64,000 nucleotides of DNA from positions 186,001-250,000 of the forward strand of contig NZ_BCRG01000002.1 of the NCBI RefSeq assembly GCF_001552475.1, given 5' to 3'. Both the position numbers and the translations under genes were made by a program. Below, in pieces: positions 27,292 through 37,176 of the stretch (position 1 is the first letter of the stretch; each line of letters starts with the position of its first letter). The notes beneath the pieces are model-generated. The model made no database searches, was not told the DNA's origin, and was given only the letters and a program-made list of their open reading frames with translations. This DNA is from Microbacterium oleivorans NBRC 103075 (GTDB lineage: Bacteria > Actinomycetota > Actinomycetes > Actinomycetales > Microbacteriaceae).

Positions 27292-28647
27292 TCACGAACG
27301 GCGCAGCAGCCAGATCGACATCGCGTCCGTGCCGTGCCGGTGGGGCCACAGCTGCGCGCGTCCCGACCCGTCGGCGGGCGCCGAGAGGTCGAGGTCGTCA
27401 CCGGCGACGCTCGAGAGGACCTCCCGGGCGTCGAGCTGCGTGAGTTCCGCACCGAAGTGGCGCTGCACCTCGGCGACCACACCGGCTGTCTCGGCGAGGT
27501 GAGGCGAGCACGTGACGTAGGCGACGACGCCGCCCGGAGCGAGAGCGGAGACGGCCGCGGTGAGCAACTCGGTCTGCAACTGCGTGAGTTCGGGGACGTC
27601 GGCGGGGGCTTTGCGCCACCGCGCCTCGGGACGGCGTCGAAGTGCACCGAGTCCCGTGCAGGGTGCGTCCACGAGGATGCGGTCGTACACGCCGCGGCCG
27701 GCGCGGGTGCGCCCGTCCTCCTCCGACACGGGCACCTCGATCGGAACTGCTGCGACGGACTGCCGCACCAACCGGGCGCGCGCCGCTGAGAGCTCGTTCG
27801 CCTCGAGGCGGGCACCGTGGGCGACGGCTTCCGCCGCCAAGACCGCCGTCTTACCGCCGGGTGCTGCGCAGAGGTCGAGCCAGAGCTCCCCGGATCGGAC
27901 CGGCAACGCACGCGACAGGGCGAGTGCGGCGAGCTGAGATCCCTCGTCCTGCACGCGGACGGCGCCGCCGGAGCCCCTCACGATCCGGTCCGGATCACCT
28001 CCGGCGAGGCGGAACCCGATGGGCGAGTACGGCGTCCGTTCGGAGCCTTCCGGGATCTCCCCCACGCCGGGCAGTGCAGCGAGGGTGACGGTCGGTGCGG
28101 CGTTGTCGGCGGCGAGGAGATCGAGGAGCTCGTCCTCGCGCGCTTCCGCGGCCAGCGCGCGTCGGAAGGCGCGGATGATCCACACGGGGTGCGCATACCG
28201 GACGGACAGGCGCTCGTCGTCGGAGCGGGCAGCATCCTCGATGCGCGTCAGCCACTCCTCCTCTTCGCGCTCGGACACGCGACGGAGCACCGCGTTCGCG
28301 AACCCCGTGGCCCGTCGCCCGGCGACACGGCCGACGAGGTCGACCGTCTCGTGTACCGCTGCGTGAGACGGCACGCGCGTGGCGAGGAGCTGATGCGTTC
28401 CCAGTCGCAGGGCGTCGAGGACTGCCGCATCGATCTCGGAGGCCGCTCGCGAGGCGGCCATCTCGATGATCGCGTCGTAGGTACCGACGCGACGGAGCGT
28501 TCCGTAGGTCAGTTCGGTGGCGAGAGCGGCATCCGCCGTCGACAGGCGAGCCCGCTCCAACTCGCGCGGCAGCAGGAGGTTGGCGTAGGCGTCGTCCTCT
28601 GCGACGGCGCGGATGACGGTGTAGGCGACGTCCCGGGCAGCGCTCAC
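27292..28647 (-). CDS. rsmB: 16S rRNA (cytosine-967-C5) methyltransferase RsmB
   Basis: A 451-residue protein with an N-terminal NusB-like RNA-binding domain (about 1-140) and a C-terminal SAM-dependent methyltransferase domain. SAM motif LDLCAAPGGKTAVLA, motif IV DAPCTGLG and the catalytic cysteine in VTCSPH (motif VI) are visible. It methylates C967 of 16S rRNA by family assignment. GTG overlaps the fmt stop as GTGA. The fmt-rsmB order is conserved across bacteria. Confidence 0.94.
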   Translation of the reverse strand: MSAARDVAYTVIRAVAEDDAYANLLLPRELERARLSTADAALATELTYGTLRRVGTYDAIIEMAASRAASEIDAAVLDALRLGTHQLLATRVPSHAAVHETVDLVGRVAGRRATGFANAVLRRVSEREEEEWLTRIEDAARSDDERLSVRYAHPVWIIRAFRRALAAEAREDELLDLLAADNAAPTVTLAALPGVGEIPEGSERTPYSPIGFRLAGGDPDRIVRGSGGAVRVQDEGSQLAALALSRALPVRSGELWLDLCAAPGGKTAVLAAEAVAHGARLEANELSAARARLVRQSVAAVPIEVPVSEEDGRTRAGRGVYDRILVDAPCTGLGALRRRPEARWRKAPADVPELTQLQTELLTAAVSALAPGGVVAYVTCSPHLAETAGVVAEVQRHFGAELTQLDAREVLSSVAGDDLDLSAPADGSGRAQLWPHRHGTDAMSIWLLRRS

Positions 28648-29576
28648 GAGGCCGCCCCCGGCAGGTCGAGGCGCGGATCATCGGAGCGGAGACCGCGCCA
28701 CCAGTCGGCGGCTGCCATAGGGCCTTTGCCTGCCGGTTGGACGGTCTTCAGCAGGACCGTCCCCTCCCCCGTGCCGACGAGGACGTCGCGCTCCACGAGG
28801 GCGATCCGGCCGGGCTCGAGAGTCGTGTCGGCACCGCGCAGGGCGGCGAGGACCTTCACCCGCTGACCGTCGAGCGACACGTGCGCGCCGGGCTCCGGAG
28901 TCGTGCCGCGGAAGCGGTCGACGACCCGGTCGGCAGGCTGTGAGAGGTCGAGGGCGCCGTCGGCCTGCGTCAGCTTCGGCGCGAGCGTCGCCTCGCCGGA
29001 CTGCGGCGTCGCGACCGCGGTGCCGTCGGCGATCGCATCGACCACCCGCGTGACCAGGTCCGCCCCCGACGTCGCGAGATCAGCGAGCACGTCACCCGCG
29101 GTGGCTCCGCGCGGGACGTTGTAGCGCAGCTCCTCGAAGACGTCGCCCGCATCGAGGGCGGAGACGAGCTGGAAGACGGCGGCACCGGCCACCCGGTCGC
29201 CCGCGATGAGCGCGTGCTGCACGGGCGCAGCTCCTCGCCAGCGCGGCAGCAGCGAGAAGTGCAGGTTGATCCAGCCGTGCGACGGCGTCGACAGAAGAGG
29301 CTCCCGCACCAGCCCGCCGTACGCGACGATGACACCCAGCTCGGCGTCGAGGGCGGAGATCTCCGCCGTCGACACCTCGTCGAGGCGATCGGCCTTGATG
29401 ATCGGCAGGCCGAGCTCGGCGGCGGCCACCGCCACGGGCGACGGCGTCATGACGCGCTTGCGTCCGATCGGCGCATCACGGCGGGTGACCACGCCGACGA
29501 CCTCATGCGAGGAAGCCGCGAGAGCACGGAGGGAGGGGACAGCCGGGTCGGGGGTTCCGGCGAAAACGACGCGCAT
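28644..29576 (-). CDS. fmt: Methionyl-tRNA formyltransferase
   Basis: A 310-residue enzyme formylating initiator Met-tRNA with 10-formyl-THF. VVFAGTPDPAVPSL opens the Rossmann domain; the catalytic Asn-His-Asp region is seen as NLHFSLLPRWRGAAPVQHA with the later ALDAGDVF; the C-terminal OB-like domain follows residue 205. ATG at 29576 is preferred because GAGGA lies 6 bases upstream and the start is canonical; a GTG four codons earlier would overlap the priA stop by 4 bases. Confidence 0.96.
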   Translation of the reverse strand: MRVVFAGTPDPAVPSLRALAASSHEVVGVVTRRDAPIGRKRVMTPSPVAVAAAELGLPIIKADRLDEVSTAEISALDAELGVIVAYGGLVREPLLSTPSHGWINLHFSLLPRWRGAAPVQHALIAGDRVAGAAVFQLVSALDAGDVFEELRYNVPRGATAGDVLADLATSGADLVTRVVDAIADGTAVATPQSGEATLAPKLTQADGALDLSQPADRVVDRFRGTTPEPGAHVSLDGQRVKVLAALRGADTTLEPGRIALVERDVLVGTGEGTVLLKTVQPAGKGPMAAADWWRGLRSDDPRLDLPGAAS

Positions 29577-29584
29577 GCAGGTCC

Positions 29585-31534
29585 TCACAGATCGAGCTCG
29601 GGCACATCGAGCCGAACCCTGAGTGTAGTCCGGGGCCCCGGACCCCGGCGGCGCCCGCGGACCGCATCAGCCACGACCGACGCCCTCAACTGCTCGGCGA
29701 CAGCCCGCCCGTGCGCGTAGTCGACCCGCACCAGAGCGCGCGACCCGTCGTCGGTGGGGACGGGTCCGAGCACGGCGAGCGGCCCGAGATCCGGCACCGC
29801 CTCGCGAAGCTCCGCGAGGGCGCGATCCACGGATACCGTGACCCCCTCGACGGCGGCGACCCGGACCGTCGGCGGCATCAGCAGCGGAGCGCGGTCGGCG
29901 AGCTCCATGCGGGCGTACGCGGGATGCGTCCACGTCGCCAGCGCCCGCGCCACGGGACCGGTGACGCCCACGAGGTGCACGGGCGCACCCGGCGCGGCCA
30001 TCGCGGCGGCGTTCGACCACCAGCGGAGGCACGATTCACCGATTCGCAGCTGCTCGGTCATGAGCATCTTGTCGCCGTCGAGCAGGATGATCGCCCGGTA
30101 CCCGCCCTCGGCCGGCGGTTCGGCGCCGCGCGTCGCAATGACGAGAGCCGGACGCGCGTCGACGGCGGTGACGGGGTGATCGCCGTCGGCGACGATGACA
30201 CGGATGCCGGGGAACGCCCGGCCGAGCTCGTCGGCCGTCCGTTCACTGCCGGACGACGCCATCCGGAACCGTGTGCCCGCGCAGTTCGCGCAGGACCAGT
30301 TCGGTGCCGGCCGCCCGCACCAGCCGCAGTCGGGTGTCGCGCCGGGTCGGCGTGCCCGAAGCGGTCCGGCGCAGTGCCGGCAGCGGGCGGGCGTTCGGCA
30401 CTCGGCGCACACGAGAACCGGCGAGTAACCCGGACGCGCGACCTGGACGAGCACCGGCCCGTGCTGCAGAGCCTCTCGCGCGGCGCCGAACGCGGCTGAC
30501 GGCACTCGCGCTCCCCGGTGCTCCGCCTCGTGCGTCGCCGACAAGACGACCCGCGGGCTCGCCCGCCGCGCCGCCGGGATGTCCCGCAGCCAGCCGAGCT
30601 GAACGAGTCGCTCGACGTCCGTCGTCCGGGTGTGTCCAGCGAAGACGAGGGCCGAATGCTCCTCCTCCTGTCGGACGAGCGCCGCATCCCTCGCGTGCAC
30701 GCCGGGGCTCAGCTGCTCCGCCAGCAGCGGGTCGCCGTCGTCCCAGACCAATACGGCCCCCACGTCGTGCGCCGGCGCGTAGACCGTCGACCGGTTGCCC
30801 ACCACGATGCAGGGAGCGGGGCTCAGAAGTCGCAGGTAGGTGGCGAAGCGCTCCGGGCCCGAGCGCCGTGCATCGTCCCGCACGACGGCGTCATCGGGAA
30901 CAAGAATCGCGAGGGCCTCGAGGATCTGCGACTGGTCACGGTGATCGGGGACGACGATGAGGGCGCTCCTGCCCCCGTCGAGGACGAGGGCCGCGAGGGC
31001 GGCGAGGAGATCCGACCATGCTCCGCGCAGTGCGCCAGGGGTGGGATGCGGCGGAGCGTCGAGAGCGATGCGCTCCCCCGCGAGGACCGCATCGGCGAGG
31101 CCCGGATAGATCGCCGTCAGCTCGCGTGCGCGGGCCGCGGCATCCGGGGTCACGGCGGGCGCTGTCGGCGGGTCGGCTGCCAGCCACGTCTTCTCCGCAC
31201 GCACCATCCGCTTCGGGATCGCGAGACGCAGGACGTCGCTCGCCGATCCTGCGGCACGGTCGGCGACACGACGAGCGAGGGAGTAGAGCGACGCCGGGAG
31301 AACGGGCACAGCCGAGACGACGGATGCCACCTCGGACAACGGCCGCCCGCCGGGCTCGACCTCGGCCCGCTCGATGACCCAGCCCTCGATCATCCGACCG
31401 GCGCTCCGGAGCGGCACCTTCACCCGCACGCCCGGTTGGGCGTCCGCGCTCAGCCCCTCAGGGACGGCGTAATCGAAGAGTCGATCGAGCTGAGGCAGCG
31501 GCGAGTCGAGGAGGATGCGGGCGACGTCGATCAC
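29585..31534 (-). CDS. priA: Primosomal protein N' (PriA), helicase-defective type
   Basis: A 649-residue PriA homologue for replication restart. The N-terminal DNA-binding domain starts VARILLDSPLPQLDRLFDYAVP. The zinc-binding region has eight cysteines in C-x2-C pairs (VCAEC, CRHC, CGWC, CANC). The helicase motifs are gone: where Walker A (GSGKT) is expected there is only ALAALVLDGGRSALIVVP, and the D-E-x-H box reads VLVWDDGD. Mycobacterial PriA is degenerate in the same way, so it probably works as a structural loader rather than a helicase. GTG start, 6 bases after the metK stop, so coupled with metK. Confidence 0.93.
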   Translation of the reverse strand: MIDVARILLDSPLPQLDRLFDYAVPEGLSADAQPGVRVKVPLRSAGRMIEGWVIERAEVEPGGRPLSEVASVVSAVPVLPASLYSLARRVADRAAGSASDVLRLAIPKRMVRAEKTWLAADPPTAPAVTPDAAARARELTAIYPGLADAVLAGERIALDAPPHPTPGALRGAWSDLLAALAALVLDGGRSALIVVPDHRDQSQILEALAILVPDDAVVRDDARRSGPERFATYLRLLSPAPCIVVGNRSTVYAPAHDVGAVLVWDDGDPLLAEQLSPGVHARDAALVRQEEEHSALVFAGHTRTTDVERLVQLGWLRDIPAARRASPRVVLSATHEAEHRGARVPSAAFGAAREALQHGPVLVQVARPGYSPVLVCAECRTPARCRHCAGPLRARRPGATPDCGWCGRPAPNWSCANCAGTRFRMASSGSERTADELGRAFPGIRVIVADGDHPVTAVDARPALVIATRGAEPPAEGGYRAIILLDGDKMLMTEQLRIGESCLRWWSNAAAMAAPGAPVHLVGVTGPVARALATWTHPAYARMELADRAPLLMPPTVRVAAVEGVTVSVDRALAELREAVPDLGPLAVLGPVPTDDGSRALVRVDYAHGRAVAEQLRASVVADAVRGRRRGPGPRTTLRVRLDVPELDL

Positions 31535-31540
31535 GGGCGC

Positions 31541-32734
31541 TCAGAGCCCGGCGGCGGTCCGCAATGCGTCGACGCGGTCGGTGCGCTCCCAGGTGAACTC
31601 CGGCAGCTCGCGCCCGAAGTGTCCGTAGGCGGCGGTCTGCGCGTAGATGGGGCGGAGGAGATCGAGATCGTCGATGATCGCCTGGGGACGGAGATCGAAG
31701 ACGTCGCGGATCGCGGTCGTGATCTTCTCGTCGGAGACGTGCCCCGTGCCGAAGGTCTCGACGTACAGCCCGACGGGGGCAGCACGACCGATCGCGTAGG
31801 CGACCTGGACTTCGAGGCGGTCGGCGAGCCCGGCGGCGACGGCGTTCTTCGCGACCCATCGCATCGCGTAGGCCGCCGAGCGGTCGACCTTGGACGGGTC
31901 CTTGCCGCTGAACGCTCCCCCACCGTGACGCGCGGCGCCGCCGTACGTGTCGATGATGATCTTGCGACCGGTCAGACCCGCATCGCCCTTCGGTCCGCCG
32001 ACCACGAACGGGCCCGCCGGGTTGATGACGTACCGGACGTTCGAGACATCGAGGCCGGTCTGTGCCAGGACGGGGTCGATGACCTCCGCCTGCACTGCTG
32101 CGCGGAGGGCGGGAAGCGAGATGTCGGGGTGGTGCTGCGTCGAGAGGACGACGGTGTCGACCGTCCGCGGCGTGGTGCCGTCGTAGCCGAGGGTCACCTG
32201 CGTCTTGCCGTCGGGGCGGAGGAACGGGAGCGCGCCGCTCCGACGGGCGTCGGTCAGCCGCTCGGCGAGCCGGTGCGCCGTCCAGATCGCGGTCGGCATG
32301 TACGACGGCGTCTCGTTCGTCGCGTAGCCGAACATGATGCCCTGGTCACCTGCACCGAGCGCGTCGACGGGATCGACGGAGCCGCCCTCGCGGTGTTCGA
32401 GCGCGTTGTCGACGCCCGCGGCGATGTCACCGGACTGCTCGCCGATCGACACCGTGACACCGCACGAGTCGCCGTCGAAGCCGGTCTCGGACGACGTGTA
32501 GCCGATGCGGTTCACGACGCGTCGGACGATTCCCGGGATGTCGGCGTAGCCGTCGGTGCGCACCTCGCCGGCGACGTGCACGAGGCCCGTGGTGACGAGA
32601 GTCTCGACGGCCACGCGGCTGCCGCGATCGACGGCGAGGAGGGCATCGAGGATGCTGTCGGAGATCTGGTCGCAGATCTTGTCGGGGTGACCTTCGGTCA
32701 CAGACTCCGACGTGAACAGGCGCAGAGCGCTCAT
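31541..32734 (-). CDS. metK: S-adenosylmethionine synthetase
   Basis: A 397-residue enzyme making SAM from methionine and ATP. Signatures [15 protein letters not shown] loop, [12 protein letters not shown] and [16 protein letters not shown] are present, as is [20 protein letters not shown] at the N-terminus (metal and ATP site). GGAGGA lies 5 bases before the ATG. It is 116 bases downstream of rpoZ with a terminator between; the coaBC gene usually found at this place in actinobacteria is missing. SAM feeds RsmB and other methyltransferases. No SAM riboswitch is visible upstream. Confidence 0.98.
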   Translation of the reverse strand: MSALRLFTSESVTEGHPDKICDQISDSILDALLAVDRGSRVAVETLVTTGLVHVAGEVRTDGYADIPGIVRRVVNRIGYTSSETGFDGDSCGVTVSIGEQSGDIAAGVDNALEHREGGSVDPVDALGAGDQGIMFGYATNETPSYMPTAIWTAHRLAERLTDARRSGALPFLRPDGKTQVTLGYDGTTPRTVDTVVLSTQHHPDISLPALRAAVQAEVIDPVLAQTGLDVSNVRYVINPAGPFVVGGPKGDAGLTGRKIIIDTYGGAARHGGGAFSGKDPSKVDRSAAYAMRWVAKNAVAAGLADRLEVQVAYAIGRAAPVGLYVETFGTGHVSDEKITTAIRDVFDLRPQAIIDDLDLLRPIYAQTAAYGHFGRELPEFTWERTDRVDALRTAAGL

Positions 32735-32772
32735 CGGTCCTCCAGAGGGCGGATCGGGGGTGTGAAAACCAT

Positions 32773-32811
32773 CATGCCCGCGGTCCCCGACACGGGGGAC
32801 ACGCGGGCATG
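32773..32811 (-). terminator. Hairpin terminator after rpoZ
   Basis: CATGCCCGCG (32773-32782) pairs with CGCGGGCATG (32802-32811), extended inside by GTCCCC/GGGGAC; on the minus strand it is followed by GGTTTTC. It separates rpoZ from metK. Confidence 0.75.
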
Positions 32812-32850
32812 AGGATGACGCCGTGTGGCGTCGAGATCATGACGTCGAGG

Positions 32851-33105
32851 TCACTCGGCCGCGCGCAGGCGCAGCTTGTCCTCGTGGATCTCGTGGAGGG
32901 CGATCGTGAGCGGCTTGTCCTCGACGTTTGAGTCGACGAGCGGGCCCACGTTGTCGAAGAGGTTGCCCTCGTGGAGGTCCGAGTAGTAGTCGTTGATCTG
33001 ACGCGCCCGCTTGGATGCGTAGATGACGAGCTGGTACTTCGAGTCGACCTTGTTGAGCAGTGCGTCAATGGGCGGGTCGATGATGCCCTGGTCACGGTTG
33101 GCCAT
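32851..33105 (-). CDS. rpoZ: DNA-directed RNA polymerase omega subunit
   Basis: An 84-residue omega subunit that helps assemble the beta' subunit. [32 protein letters not shown] is the conserved N-terminal half, including the SKY-LV-AS-RARQ block. The C-terminal half ([18 protein letters not shown]) is the usual actinobacterial tail. GGAGGA lies about 5 bases before the ATG. A TAGACT -10 box about 70 bases upstream suggests its own promoter, separate from gmk, which normally sits just upstream but here is 6.8 kb away. Confidence 0.97.
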   Translation of the reverse strand: MANRDQGIIDPPIDALLNKVDSKYQLVIYASKRARQINDYYSDLHEGNLFDNVGPLVDSNVEDKPLTIALHEIHEDKLRLRAAE

Positions 33106-33175
33106 GGTGGTCCTCCAGGATCGGTGAGGCGAGATGTCTGCCAGACTGCGCGAGTTCGCGGCACGGCATCCCCCC

Positions 33176-33181
33176 AGTCTA
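33176..33181 (-). promoter_or_regulatory. Candidate -10 box of rpoZ
   Basis: TAGACT, giving a leader of about 60 bases before the rpoZ ATG and its strong ribosome site. No convincing -35. Confidence 0.4.
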
Positions 33182-33217
33182 CAGGTCGCACCGCTTCCCC
33201 GCCGCGCAGGCGCGCAC

Positions 33218-33796
33218 TCAGCGGCTGAGGAGCTGCCGCTTCGAACTCAGTACGCCGGTGTCGAAGCCGGCGAGGTGGAGCCCGCCGTGGAACCGGGCGT
33301 GCTCGATCTTGACGCAGCGATCCATCACGACCGAGAGTCCCGCGTCAGCGGCGATCTTCGCGGCGCCTTCGTGCCACGACCCGAGCTGCAGCCAGAGCGC
33401 CGACGCTCCGGCATCCACCGACTCCTGCGCGACACCGGGGAGGTCGTCGTGCTTGCGGAAGACGTCGACGATGTCGGGGACGACGGGGAGATCGGCGAGC
33501 GACGCGTAGGCCGGCTGCCCGAGGATCTCGGTCGCCCGCGGGTTGACGTAGTACACGTCGTAGGGCGAGCTGCCGCGAAGGTAGGTCGCGACGAAGTAGC
33601 TGGCGCGTGCCGGGTTGTCGGAGGCCCCGACGATCGCGATCGACTTCGCCCGACGGAGGATCTCGAACCGCTCCTGCGGCCCCGCGGCCGGCCACGTGCG
33701 AGCAGGATGCGCGGCCTCAGGAGCCCCCGGTAGAGCGCACGAGGCGCCGTCGGTCGGGACGGACTGCGGGACGGCGCACGCGTTCGGATCGGTCAT
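33218..33796 (-). CDS. CoA-binding protein, YccU type
   Basis: A 192-residue protein whose main part is a Rossmann CoA-binding domain (about 45-175): [22 protein letters not shown] (nucleotide loop), [51 protein letters not shown], and [13 protein letters not shown]. Proteins of this family bind CoA; the metabolic role is unknown. The N-terminal 40 residues, with two cysteines, are an unusual extension. ATG overlaps the metY stop as ATGA, so it is coupled to metY and is the last gene of the ABC-acs-metY unit. Confidence 0.88.
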   Translation of the reverse strand: MTDPNACAVPQSVPTDGASCALPGAPEAAHPARTWPAAGPQERFEILRRAKSIAIVGASDNPARASYFVATYLRGSSPYDVYYVNPRATEILGQPAYASLADLPVVPDIVDVFRKHDDLPGVAQESVDAGASALWLQLGSWHEGAAKIAADAGLSVVMDRCVKIEHARFHGGLHLAGFDTGVLSSKRQLLSR

Positions 33797-35130
33797 CGGC
33801 TGACTCCTGTGGCTCGGGTGAGGGCCTGATCGAGGTCCCACACGATGTCCTCGGGGTCTTCGAGACCGACCGAGATGCGGATGAGGTCGGCGGGCACACC
33901 GGCCGCGGTGAGCTGATCGGCACTCAGCTGCTGGTGCGTCGTCGAGGCGGGGTGGATGACGAGGGTCCGGGCATCGCCGATGTTGGCGAGGTGCGAGGCG
34001 AGCTGCAGCGCGTCGATGACAGCCTCACCCGCGCGACGTCCTGCGGCCACCCGTTCTTCCTCGTTCGCGGACTCGTCGGCCGCCTTCACGCCGAAGGCGA
34101 AGACCGAGCCCGGTCCGAGCGGAAGGTACTTCTCGGCACGGGCGTGGTGCGCGTGGCTCTGCAGACCTGCCCACGTCACGAACGAGACGCGGGGGTCGGA
34201 ATCCAGCCACTCCGCGACGATCCGAGCGTTCGACAAGTGCGCGTCGATGCGCTGCGGAAGCGTCTCGACACCCTGGAGCAGGAGGAAGGCCGAATGCGGG
34301 CTGAGCGCGGCGCCGATGTCACGGAGCTGTTCGCTTCGGAGCTTGGTGAGGAAGCCGTACTCGCCGAAGTTGTCCCACCACTTGATGCCGCCGTAGGAGG
34401 CGACGGGCTCGGTCATCTGCGGGAACTTGCCGTTGCCCCAGTCGAACGTGCCCTTCTCGACGACCACGCCACCGAGGGTGGTGCCGTGCCCGCCGAGGAA
34501 CTTGGTGACCGAGTGGATGACGATGTCGGCGCCGTGCTCGAGAGGCCGCGCCAGGTACGGCGTCGCCAGCGTCGAGTCGACCACGAGCGGGATGCCGGCC
34601 GCGTGAGCGACCTCGGCGAGACCTTCGATGTCGGCGATCTCCCCCGACGGGTTGCCGATCGTCTCGACGTAGAGGACCTTCGTCTCGGGGCGGATCGCCG
34701 CCGCGTAGTCGGCCGGATCGCTCGAGGCCACGAACGTCGTGTCGACGCCGAAGCGGCGGAGTGTCACGTCGAGCTGCGTGACGGTGCCGCCGTACAGCTG
34801 GGCGGAGGCGACGACGTGGTCTCCGACGCCGACGAGCGCGGCGAAGGTGATGAACTCGGCGCTCATGCCGGAGGCGGTCGCCACCGCGCCGATGCCGCCT
34901 TCGAGGGACGCGAGGCGCTCCTCGAGTGCAGCGACCGTCGGGTTGCCGATGCGCGAGTAGATGTTGCCGTACTTCTGCAGCGCGAACAGATTCGCGGCAT
35001 CCGTCGCGTCGTCGAAGACGAACGAGGAGGTCTGGTAGATCGGCACGGCGCGGGCGCCGGTGGCGGCATCGGGGGTGCCGCCGGCGTGCAGCGCGCGCGT
35101 GCGGAAGCCGAAGCGGTGTTCGTCAGTCAT
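33793..35130 (-). CDS. metY: O-acetylhomoserine sulfhydrylase
   Basis: A 445-residue PLP enzyme that joins O-acetylhomoserine and sulfide to give homocysteine and acetate. The Schiff-base Lys is in [45 protein letters not shown], and the Tyr/Arg residues of the Cys/Met metabolism fold are in place. The long [18 protein letters not shown] insert after the lysine is characteristic of MetY rather than MetB/MetC. Only AGAGAA is seen before the ATG. It is 30 bases after acs. The acetate it releases is a substrate for the neighbouring Acs. Could also use serine esters (cysteine synthase side activity). Confidence 0.94.
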   Translation of the reverse strand: MTDEHRFGFRTRALHAGGTPDAATGARAVPIYQTSSFVFDDATDAANLFALQKYGNIYSRIGNPTVAALEERLASLEGGIGAVATASGMSAEFITFAALVGVGDHVVASAQLYGGTVTQLDVTLRRFGVDTTFVASSDPADYAAAIRPETKVLYVETIGNPSGEIADIEGLAEVAHAAGIPLVVDSTLATPYLARPLEHGADIVIHSVTKFLGGHGTTLGGVVVEKGTFDWGNGKFPQMTEPVASYGGIKWWDNFGEYGFLTKLRSEQLRDIGAALSPHSAFLLLQGVETLPQRIDAHLSNARIVAEWLDSDPRVSFVTWAGLQSHAHHARAEKYLPLGPGSVFAFGVKAADESANEEERVAAGRRAGEAVIDALQLASHLANIGDARTLVIHPASTTHQQLSADQLTAAGVPADLIRISVGLEDPEDIVWDLDQALTRATGVSR

Positions 35131-35160
35131 GTTCTCTTTCTGGCGTGTGGATGGTGCGGC

Positions 35161-37176
35161 TCACGCCGCGGCCAGGGCGGCGGCGATGCGAGCGACGGCG
35201 TCGGGGTTCTGCAGTGAGGTCGTGTCGCCGAGGGGCGCGGGTTCGCGACCTGCGCGGCGGTCCTGCTCGGCCTCCCACAGCTGCGCGAGCAGCCGACGGA
35301 GGATCTTGCCGGACCTGGTCTTGGGAAGGTCGGGAACGACGATGACGTGGCGGGGCTTGGCCACCGGTCCGATCTCGCGCGCGACGTGCGAACGGAGTGC
35401 GGCCGGGTCGGGCTCTCCGGGTCCCGAGGGCACGACGAACGCCGCGACGGCGTGGCCGGTGATCGCGTCGACGACCGCGGTGGTCCCCGCCTCGCCGACG
35501 GAGTCGTGGGCGACGAGCGCCGACTCGATCTCGATCGTCGACAGACGATGTCCCGATACATTCACGACGTCGTCGAGGCGCCCGAGGATCCAGATGTGAC
35601 CATCGGCGTCGCGGGTCGCACCGTCGCCGGCCACGTAGTACCCGCCGTGTTCGCCGTAGCCTGCATAGGCAGCCCAGTACGAATCGCGGTAGCGCTCCGG
35701 GTTCCCCCACACCGTCCGCGCCATCCCCGGCCACGGCCGACGGACGACGAGTGTCCCCGAGCGGCCGGGCCCGACCTCGCGTCCGTCGGAGTCGACCACC
35801 GTGGCGTCGATTCCGGGGAGTGCGACCGTCGCCGATCCGGGCTTCAAGGTCGTGACGCCCGGCAGAGGTGCGATCATCGCGGCGCCGGTCTCGGACTGCC
35901 ACCACGTGTCGACGACCGGCACCTCGTCCCGACCGAAGTTGCGACGGAACCACACCCACGCGGCGGGATTGATGGCCTCGCCCACGGTTCCGAGCAGGCG
36001 GATGCTCGACAGGTCGTGATCGGTGGGGACCGCCTCGCCGAACCAGGTCATGAACGTCCGGATGAGGGTGGGCGCCGTGTAGTAGACCGTCACCCCGTAG
36101 CGCTCGATGATCTCGAGATGGCGTTCGCGGTGCGGCGCATCCGGTGTGCCCTCGTAGATCACCTGGGTGAGCCCGTTGGAGAGCGGGCCGTAGATCTCGT
36201 ACGTGTGCGCCGTGACCCACGCCAGGTCGGCGGTGCACCAGTGCACGTCGTCGGGCTTCGCGTCGAAATGAGCCCAGTGCGCCCAGCTCGCGTGCGTGAG
36301 GTATCCGCCCGAGGTGTGGACGAGTCCCTTCGGCTTCCCGGTCGTCCCGGACGTGTAGATGATGAAGAGCGGATGCTCGGCGTCGAATGCCGGCGCCTCG
36401 TGAACGGTCGACGCCCTGTCGACGACGTCGTGCCACCACACATCGCGGCCGGGGGTCCAGGCGACATCCGCGCCGGTGCGGCGGACCACGAGGACGTGTT
36501 CGAGTGCGGGGAGCCCTGCGGCAGCGGCATCAGCGGCGGATTTCACCTCCACCGCTCCCCCGCGGCGGAACTGGCCGTCGGTGGTGACGAGGAGCTTCGC
36601 ACCCGTGTCTTCGAGGCGAAACCGCACGGCTTCCGCTGAGAACCCGCCGAAAACGAGCGAATGAACGGCGCCGACGCGCGCGCAGGCGAGCGCGATCACG
36701 ACCGTCTCGACGAGCACGGGGAGATAGACGACGACACGATCGCCGGGTCGGATGCCGAGCGCGACGAGCGCATTGGCTGCCTGAGACACCCGTCGCTGCA
36801 GGTCGGCGTAGGTGACCGACTCGCGGTCGCCGGGCTCACCCTCGAAATGGAGCGCGACCTTCCCGCCGCGACCGGCCGCCACGTGGCGATCGACGCAGTT
36901 GACCGCGACGTTCAGCGTGCCGCCGTCGAACCAGCGGGCGGCAGGAACGGAGAGCTCCCCGTCGGCGGTGCGGACGGGCGGACGCCAGTCGAGCGCCGTG
37001 TGCCAGGGGGTGATCCACTCCAGCCGACGCGCAGCCGCCTCCCAGAACGCGATCGGGTCGGCAGACGCGTCGGCGTACGCGGATTCCGTCACGTTCGCTT
37101 GGGCCGCGAACGCGGCGTCGGGCGTGTAGGTGCGGGTCTCGACGAGGCGCAGCTCGTCGGTGGCGTGAGCCGTCAT
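35161..37176 (-). CDS. acs: Acetyl-CoA synthetase
   Basis: A 671-residue AMP-forming acyl-CoA synthetase. A3 motif IIYTSGTTGKPKG; the acid-binding pocket motif DTWWQSETG, with the tryptophan that limits chain length to acetate/propionate; A8 hinge region YYVAGDGATRDADGHIWILGRLDDVVNVSGHRL; and the A10 lysine in PKTRSGKILRR, which is the usual acetylation control site. ATG at 37176 has GAGGA 7 bases upstream and overlaps the permease stop by 4 bases. An isolated ATG two codons earlier is possible. Genomic setting (ABC transporter, metY) is unusual for acs and suggests acetate recycling in sulfur assimilation. Confidence 0.93.
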   Translation of the reverse strand: MTAHATDELRLVETRTYTPDAAFAAQANVTESAYADASADPIAFWEAAARRLEWITPWHTALDWRPPVRTADGELSVPAARWFDGGTLNVAVNCVDRHVAAGRGGKVALHFEGEPGDRESVTYADLQRRVSQAANALVALGIRPGDRVVVYLPVLVETVVIALACARVGAVHSLVFGGFSAEAVRFRLEDTGAKLLVTTDGQFRRGGAVEVKSAADAAAAGLPALEHVLVVRRTGADVAWTPGRDVWWHDVVDRASTVHEAPAFDAEHPLFIIYTSGTTGKPKGLVHTSGGYLTHASWAHWAHFDAKPDDVHWCTADLAWVTAHTYEIYGPLSNGLTQVIYEGTPDAPHRERHLEIIERYGVTVYYTAPTLIRTFMTWFGEAVPTDHDLSSIRLLGTVGEAINPAAWVWFRRNFGRDEVPVVDTWWQSETGAAMIAPLPGVTTLKPGSATVALPGIDATVVDSDGREVGPGRSGTLVVRRPWPGMARTVWGNPERYRDSYWAAYAGYGEHGGYYVAGDGATRDADGHIWILGRLDDVVNVSGHRLSTIEIESALVAHDSVGEAGTTAVVDAITGHAVAAFVVPSGPGEPDPAALRSHVAREIGPVAKPRHVIVVPDLPKTRSGKILRRLLAQLWEAEQDRRAGREPAPLGDTTSLQNPDAVARIAAALAAA

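Noticed and set aside
32735..32850. SAM riboswitch before metK
   Set aside because: The gap contains only the rpoZ terminator hairpin; no kink-turn or SAM aptamer pattern is visible.
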